Shown here piece after piece: positions 42,718 through 46,316 of a stretch of DNA of 46,316 nucleotides. How positions within the stretch are numbered: position 1 is the first letter of the stretch; each line of letters begins with the position of its first letter. This DNA comes from an uncultured Steroidobacter sp. GTDB lineage: Bacteria > Pseudomonadota > Gammaproteobacteria > Steroidobacterales > Steroidobacteraceae. A program made the translations under genes and the position numbers. The notes under the pieces are model-generated. The model worked only from the letters and a program-made list of their open reading frames with translations, searched no databases and had not been told where the DNA came from. Location: NCBI GenBank assembly GCA_946478975.1, contig CAMLEO010000016.1:1-46316 (forward strand), written 5' to 3'.

Positions 42718-45603
42718 TCAGAAACGAACGCGGGCGCCGAAGTAATATTGGCGGCCGGTGCTGTGATACAGGACCACGCGATCGTCGCTGTCGATATAGA
42801 AGTCCTGGAACTCGTTGGTGAGATTCAGGGCTTCCAAGGTCAGCGTCACAGCCTCGGTCAACTCATAAGAAGCCGACGCATCGACCATCAGCGAGGAATT
42901 CACACCCTCCTCGGTGCTGCTCTCACGCGCGCCACCGGCGAACGCTGTGACGTAGCCCGAGCGATATGACACCGACGTGCGCATGCTCAAGCGGTCGTCT
43001 TCATAGAACAATGTGCCGTTCGCGGCATTCTTGGACAGGTTGGTGAGCGGGCCGCTCACCGGCGCGGTGCCGCCCGGGCCCGGATAATCGATATCAGCAT
43101 CCACGTACGTGTAGTTCGCCAGCACGCCGAGGTTCGACAGGAAGCCCGGCAGGAAGCGCAGCTGATGCTGGTAGTTGATCTCCAGGCCGTTGATCTCGCC
43201 GCCATCGCCGTTCACGACGCGGCGATATTCAAACAAATCGCTGGCCTGCACGTTGGTGCCGTTGAGCAGGCTCGCCGGCAAGCCCAGCTGCGAGAACGGC
43301 ACCGAATCGCTGATGTTGGTGCCGCTGAGCGTGCTGATATCTTTCTGGAACACGCCGAGCGAAAGCAGCGAGCCCGGTGCGAAATACCATTCGGCCGCGA
43401 GGTCGAGGTTGGTCGCCTTGGTCGGGTCCAGGAATGGATTGCCGGTGTTATAAACTCGATTCGACGGCAGGATGGTCAGCGAGCCGCCGGGCGACAGCGA
43501 ACCCAAGCCCGGCCGCGTGATCACCTTCGCAGCTCCAAAGCGCACGATGACGTCGTCAGTAACTTCAGCCGCCAGGTTCAACGACGGCAGCCAGTTGCCA
43601 TAGCTGCGCTCCACTCGCAGCGGAGAAATATCCACCGAGCCGTTGGGATTGGTGATCGCCGCGTAACCGAGCGTATCCTGCTCGGTGCGGGCGTAGCGCA
43701 CGCCGACGTCACCTCGCAACGTAATCGGCCCCACCGGCACATCGAAATTCGCCTGCAGGAAACCGGCGTAGACATCTTCATCCACCGTGGACCAGTTGCT
43801 GCGTGCCGTGGCGTTCTCGATTCCTTGCATGCGGAAATCGACAGTCTGGCCGTTGATGGTGGTCACGCAGTTACAGTACAGATTCAAGTTCTGCACGAAC
43901 ACGTTGTAGTTGGGAACGAGATAACGGTGGTAATCGGGATCGCCGGTCTGGGCGTTGATGGTCCGGCTCCAAGCGCGAACCTGGTCGGCGGTCAGCGTCG
44001 GCACCTGCGTTTCCGCCACGGCGCGCCGATATTCGCGACCGCTGTATTCGAACTGGCGGCCCTCGCCGCCGAACGTCAGGCGCAGCTCCGGCATGATGGT
44101 CCAATCCGCGGCCAGCTTGGCACTGGTGAAGTCGTTATCGGCGAATCCCTGGCGAATGCGCAGATCCGAAATGCCGTTGGTCATGGACCACGCCGCCGGA
44201 TCGGTGGGATCGAATCCCAGATCGATCACCGGCTCGCGATCGTCGGCGCGATAGTCCCACGAATAACCGTCGCTGTTGGCGCGATCGAGCGTGATGGTTG
44301 TTTGAATCGGATTGCTGAACTCGGACTGCGCGTGACCGATGAACGCCGTGGTACGCAGTGAGCCCGAGAACTCGAATTCGTATGACGCTGTGTATTGCTG
44401 GAACTTGGTTTCCAGCTCGTCGTAGCGCGACTCGATGCGCATATCCACGTCGTCGAAACGACCGTACACGAGCTCGTTCTGCCCGTTCACCACGCCGTCG
44501 CGAATGATCGTGAACGGCTTGCCGCCCGCCGAGGCCGTGCGGCTGAACGACAGCGCTTCGATATAATTTTCTGCGCGCGAAGTATCGGCATCCGAATACA
44601 ACGCGTCGATGGTCAGCAGCCCGCGATCGCCGGTGCGCCATTGCACCGAGCCGGTTACGCCGAGACGCTCGATGTCGTACTGCCAGTTGTCATAGCGAGG
44701 AATGCGAGGATGGTAGATCAGCTGATCCCAGTTGCTGCCATCGCCGGCCGGCGTGCGATTGATCTGCGCCAGCGTGTAGCCGGGCAAGGTCGATGCAGCG
44801 TTGAAGCCGCCGTTCGCACCCGACGGGCCCCAGCGCACGGTGCTGTGACCTTCTTCCAGAACATCGCGCTGTGACCAGGCAGCCGACAGCAGCGCACCGA
44901 ACGTCGATGCTTCGTTCTGCCAGCTGACCAGGCCGGCGACGCGAGGATCTGTTTGTTCCGACAGATCGTTGTAACCGCCCTGCGCGGAGCCGGCGATCAC
45001 CAGGCGTTCTTTGTAATCCAGCGGCCGCGCAGTCTGCAGATCGACCGTCGCACCGAGCGAACCTTCTTCCACATCCGCCGATGCGGTCTTGCGCACGGTG
45101 ATGGAGTTGAACAGGTCGGACGCGAACACGTTGAAATCGAAACCGCGGCCGCGATTCACACCGCCGTTCGCATCGGCACCGCCGGTGGTCGCCACTGCTT
45201 CCATGCCGTTGATGCGGACTCGCGTGAACTCGGGGCCGAGGCCGCGAACCGACAATTGCCGGCCTTCGCCACCGTCGCGAGAGATCGCGACACCAGGGAT
45301 GCGTTGGATGGACTCGGCCAGATTGTTGTCGGGGAAATCGGCGATGTCCTCGGCCTTGATGGCGTCGATGACGCCGCTGGCGGCGCGCTTCTCGTCCTGA
45401 GCCGCATTGACGCTGGCACGAAAGCCAGTGACCACAACTTCTTCGAGGCCGCCTTCGCCGCTCGCCGTGTTGGCTGCGCCCGCCGCCGGTGCGGCTTCCT
45501 GAGCCACCACTGGACTTGCACAAAGCACCGCAATTGCTACGGCCAATACTGTACGAACTGCCCGTGGCTCGAGCCACGGGTCACAATGGAACGTCTGTGA
45601 CAC
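42718..45603 (-). CDS. TonB-dependent receptor (TIGR01782 carbohydrate-receptor style)
   Basis: A complete 961-residue outer-membrane receptor. GTG 45603 follows GGGGGAAG and precedes a signal peptide (TVLAVAIAVLCASPVVAQ). After a small Ala/Gly linker the TonB box (LEEVVVTGFRAS) and plug follow: DIADFPDNNLAESIQRIPGV, LSVRGLGPEFTRVRINGMEA and ADVEEGSLGATVDLQTARPL. The long barrel ends in the usual aromatic VLYHSTGRQYYFGARVRF. The extended plug and PDNNLAESIQRIPGVAI signature match receptors of Xanthomonas and Caulobacter associated with plant carbohydrates. It faces an ACS-family transporter gene across 206 bp, a typical outer-membrane/inner-membrane uptake pair. A 20-bp palindrome lies in its first codons. 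A strong terminator follows. Confidence 0.94.
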   Translation of the reverse strand: MSQTFHCDPWLEPRAVRTVLAVAIAVLCASPVVAQEAAPAAGAANTASGEGGLEEVVVTGFRASVNAAQDEKRAASGVIDAIKAEDIADFPDNNLAESIQRIPGVAISRDGGEGRQLSVRGLGPEFTRVRINGMEAVATTGGADANGGVNRGRGFDFNVFASDLFNSITVRKTASADVEEGSLGATVDLQTARPLDYKERLVIAGSAQGGYNDLSEQTDPRVAGLVSWQNEASTFGALLSAAWSQRDVLEEGHSTVRWGPSGANGGFNAASTLPGYTLAQINRTPAGDGSNWDQLIYHPRIPRYDNWQYDIERLGVTGSVQWRTGDRGLLTIDALYSDADTSRAENYIEALSFSRTASAGGKPFTIIRDGVVNGQNELVYGRFDDVDMRIESRYDELETKFQQYTASYEFEFSGSLRTTAFIGHAQSEFSNPIQTTITLDRANSDGYSWDYRADDREPVIDLGFDPTDPAAWSMTNGISDLRIRQGFADNDFTSAKLAADWTIMPELRLTFGGEGRQFEYSGREYRRAVAETQVPTLTADQVRAWSRTINAQTGDPDYHRYLVPNYNVFVQNLNLYCNCVTTINGQTVDFRMQGIENATARSNWSTVDEDVYAGFLQANFDVPVGPITLRGDVGVRYARTEQDTLGYAAITNPNGSVDISPLRVERSYGNWLPSLNLAAEVTDDVIVRFGAAKVITRPGLGSLSPGGSLTILPSNRVYNTGNPFLDPTKATNLDLAAEWYFAPGSLLSLGVFQKDISTLSGTNISDSVPFSQLGLPASLLNGTNVQASDLFEYRRVVNGDGGEINGLEINYQHQLRFLPGFLSNLGVLANYTYVDADIDYPGPGGTAPVSGPLTNLSKNAANGTLFYEDDRLSMRTSVSYRSGYVTAFAGGARESSTEEGVNSSLMVDASASYELTEAVTLTLEALNLTNEFQDFYIDSDDRVVLYHSTGRQYYFGARVRF
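45561..45580. repeat. Perfect 20-bp palindrome in the first codons of the TonB receptor
   Basis: CCCGTGGCTC and GAGCCACGGG are exact reverse complements with no spacer. It covers codons ~8-15 of the receptor, encoding residues before the hydrophobic core of the signal peptide. It could be a regulator's operator or a 5' mRNA hairpin close to the start codon. Confidence 0.55.
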
Positions 45604-45722
45604 CTTAAACTTCCCCCACCAGCGCCGGCGCCGCGGGACGCGACGCCTAATGAATCTTGTGAGCGCAACACTAGCGTCCACCCGGCCGCGAGGCGAATTC
45701 CATGTCGGCATCGGATGATGCG

Positions 45723-45748
45723 CCTTTGGCAATGATGGGCCGCAAAGG
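45723..45748. repeat. Interrupted inverted repeat in the receptor/transporter divergent region
   Basis: CCTTTG (45723-45728) and CAAAGG (45743-45748) form a 6-base pair of arms with a 14-base spacer, with looser GCG symmetry outside. The arms are separated more widely than most dimer operators, so support is weak. The rest of 45604-45809 holds the receptor leader and the TAGCAT-containing 12-mer at 45751-45762. Confidence 0.25.
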
Positions 45749-45809
45749 AGGCGCTAGCATCGGGCCTGCGTGCTAAAAGAACTGATCGAGCCGACCGTGG
45801 GGGAAACGA

Positions 45810-46316
45810 GTGACGAACGCTGACGCCGCCGACAAACGCACGTGGGTGCGCTATTACATCATCGCGTTTATTTTCATCATCACCTCGCTGAACTACGCCG
45901 ACCGCGCCACGTTCTCGATTGCCGGCGCCGCGGCCGCCAAGGACCTGGGGCTTTCGTCGGTGGACACCGGCATCATCCTGTCGGCCTTTGCGTGGGCCTA
46001 CGTGCTGGCACAGATTCCCGGCGGCGCATTGCTCGATCGTTTCGGCACCAAGCGCATCTATGCCGGCGCGATCGCGCTGTGGTCGTTTTTTACCTTCTTG
46101 CAAGGCTTCGCAGGCTTCGTCGCCGGGTTCTCCGTGGTCACCGTTCTGTTCGCCATGCGCTTCATGGTGGGCTTGTCGGAAGCACCGTCGTTCCCTGGCA
46201 ACGCACGTGTGGTTGCCGCCTGGTTTCCAAGCAGCGAACGCGGCACTGCTGCGGCGATCTTCAATTCAGCACAGTATTTTTCACTCGTGGCCTTCGCGCC
46301 GCTGATGGGCTGGATC
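45810..46316 (+). CDS. ACS-family MFS transporter, N-terminal part (cut by window end)
   Basis: The first 169 codons of an inner-membrane MFS permease. TM1 starts with YYIIAFIFIITSLNYADRAT, TM2 is DTGIILSAFAWAYVLAQIPG, then GALLDRFGTKRIY (the family's TM2-3 loop motif), TM3-4, and TM5 begins AAAIFNSAQYF. The NYADRA and RFMVGLSEAPSFPGNARVVA signatures are those of the anion:cation symporters that import hexuronates, galactonate and glucarate. GTG 45810 is preceded by GGGGG at ~6 bases. The divergent TonB receptor makes an acid-sugar or oligosaccharide uptake pair plausible. The exact substrate is inferred. Confidence 0.92.
   Translation, partial: MTNADAADKRTWVRYYIIAFIFIITSLNYADRATFSIAGAAAAKDLGLSSVDTGIILSAFAWAYVLAQIPGGALLDRFGTKRIYAGAIALWSFFTFLQGFAGFVAGFSVVTVLFAMRFMVGLSEAPSFPGNARVVAAWFPSSERGTAAAIFNSAQYFSLVAFAPLMGWI

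Noticed and set aside
43165..44361. 398-codon plus-strand open frame inside the TonB receptor
   Set aside because: The minus-strand receptor is complete with plug and barrel; this frame shows no domain.

Overview
The window is dense, high-GC bacterial chromosome with almost no spare sequence. Convergent genes often share stop codons and operon genes often overlap by 4 nt. TonB-dependent receptors (two of the Xanthomonas/Caulobacter carbohydrate-receptor style), long hybrid histidine kinases, ECF sigma factors, secreted polysaccharide enzymes and a CoA-linked aromatic pathway suggest a polysaccharide-degrading gammaproteobacterium, perhaps near Steroidobacter or the Xanthomonadales/Nevskiales. 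That placement is inferred from gene style, not from a marker gene.

Layout. (1) 1-6780: the end of a TonB receptor, a GntR/UTRA regulator, tRNA-Thr(UGU), a GH11 xylanase with its own sigma70-like promoter and an operator resembling the Xanthomonas xyl-box, a response regulator-histidine kinase, and a second TonB receptor. (2) 6796-16043: a ~2040-residue Ser/Thr-kinase-like/AAA/GAF/PAS/histidine kinase/REC protein directly behind that receptor, then a GT1-type glycosyltransferase, a cyclase-family hydrolase and a REC-GGDEF diguanylate cyclase. (3) 16040-21506 (minus): a five-gene, tightly spaced operon (2-aminobenzoyl-CoA monooxygenase/reductase, SDR, enoyl-CoA hydratase, acyl-CoA dehydrogenase, Rid protein) that fits aerobic CoA-dependent anthranilate degradation; the CoA ligase is not in the window. 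(4) 21642-27528: a PqaA-family protein, a sigma-region-2/ChrR-type cupin fusion lacking region 4, a CHAT protease-like protein, and three signalling genes: a WspE-P1-like/REC protein whose phospho-His position is Cys, a free HPt, and a REC-winged helix regulator. (5) 27579-34448: a secreted subtilase with a hexapeptide array, a two-propeller hybrid kinase with two REC domains, and a two-TM protein. (6) 34474-40603: small enzymes, an 836-residue secreted protein of unknown function, and an ECF sigma / membrane-anchored PstS-like protein / secretin N-domain operon. (7) 40608-46316: a GH29-like gene coupled to a BamE-like gene, a small secreted protein, a full TonB receptor with a clear terminator, and the start of an ACS-family MFS transporter.

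Putting these together, the window combines glycan capture (xylanase, fucosidase-like enzyme, TonB receptors, an acid-sugar-type transporter) with a large amount of sensing. The least conventional parts are the sigma2-cupin fusion with an ECF-like promoter, the ECF/PstS-like/secretin-N operon, and the pseudo-HPt/HPt/response-regulator cluster flanked by two copies of the palindrome CGTCARATTGACG. All calls come from reading the sequence; no database search was run.
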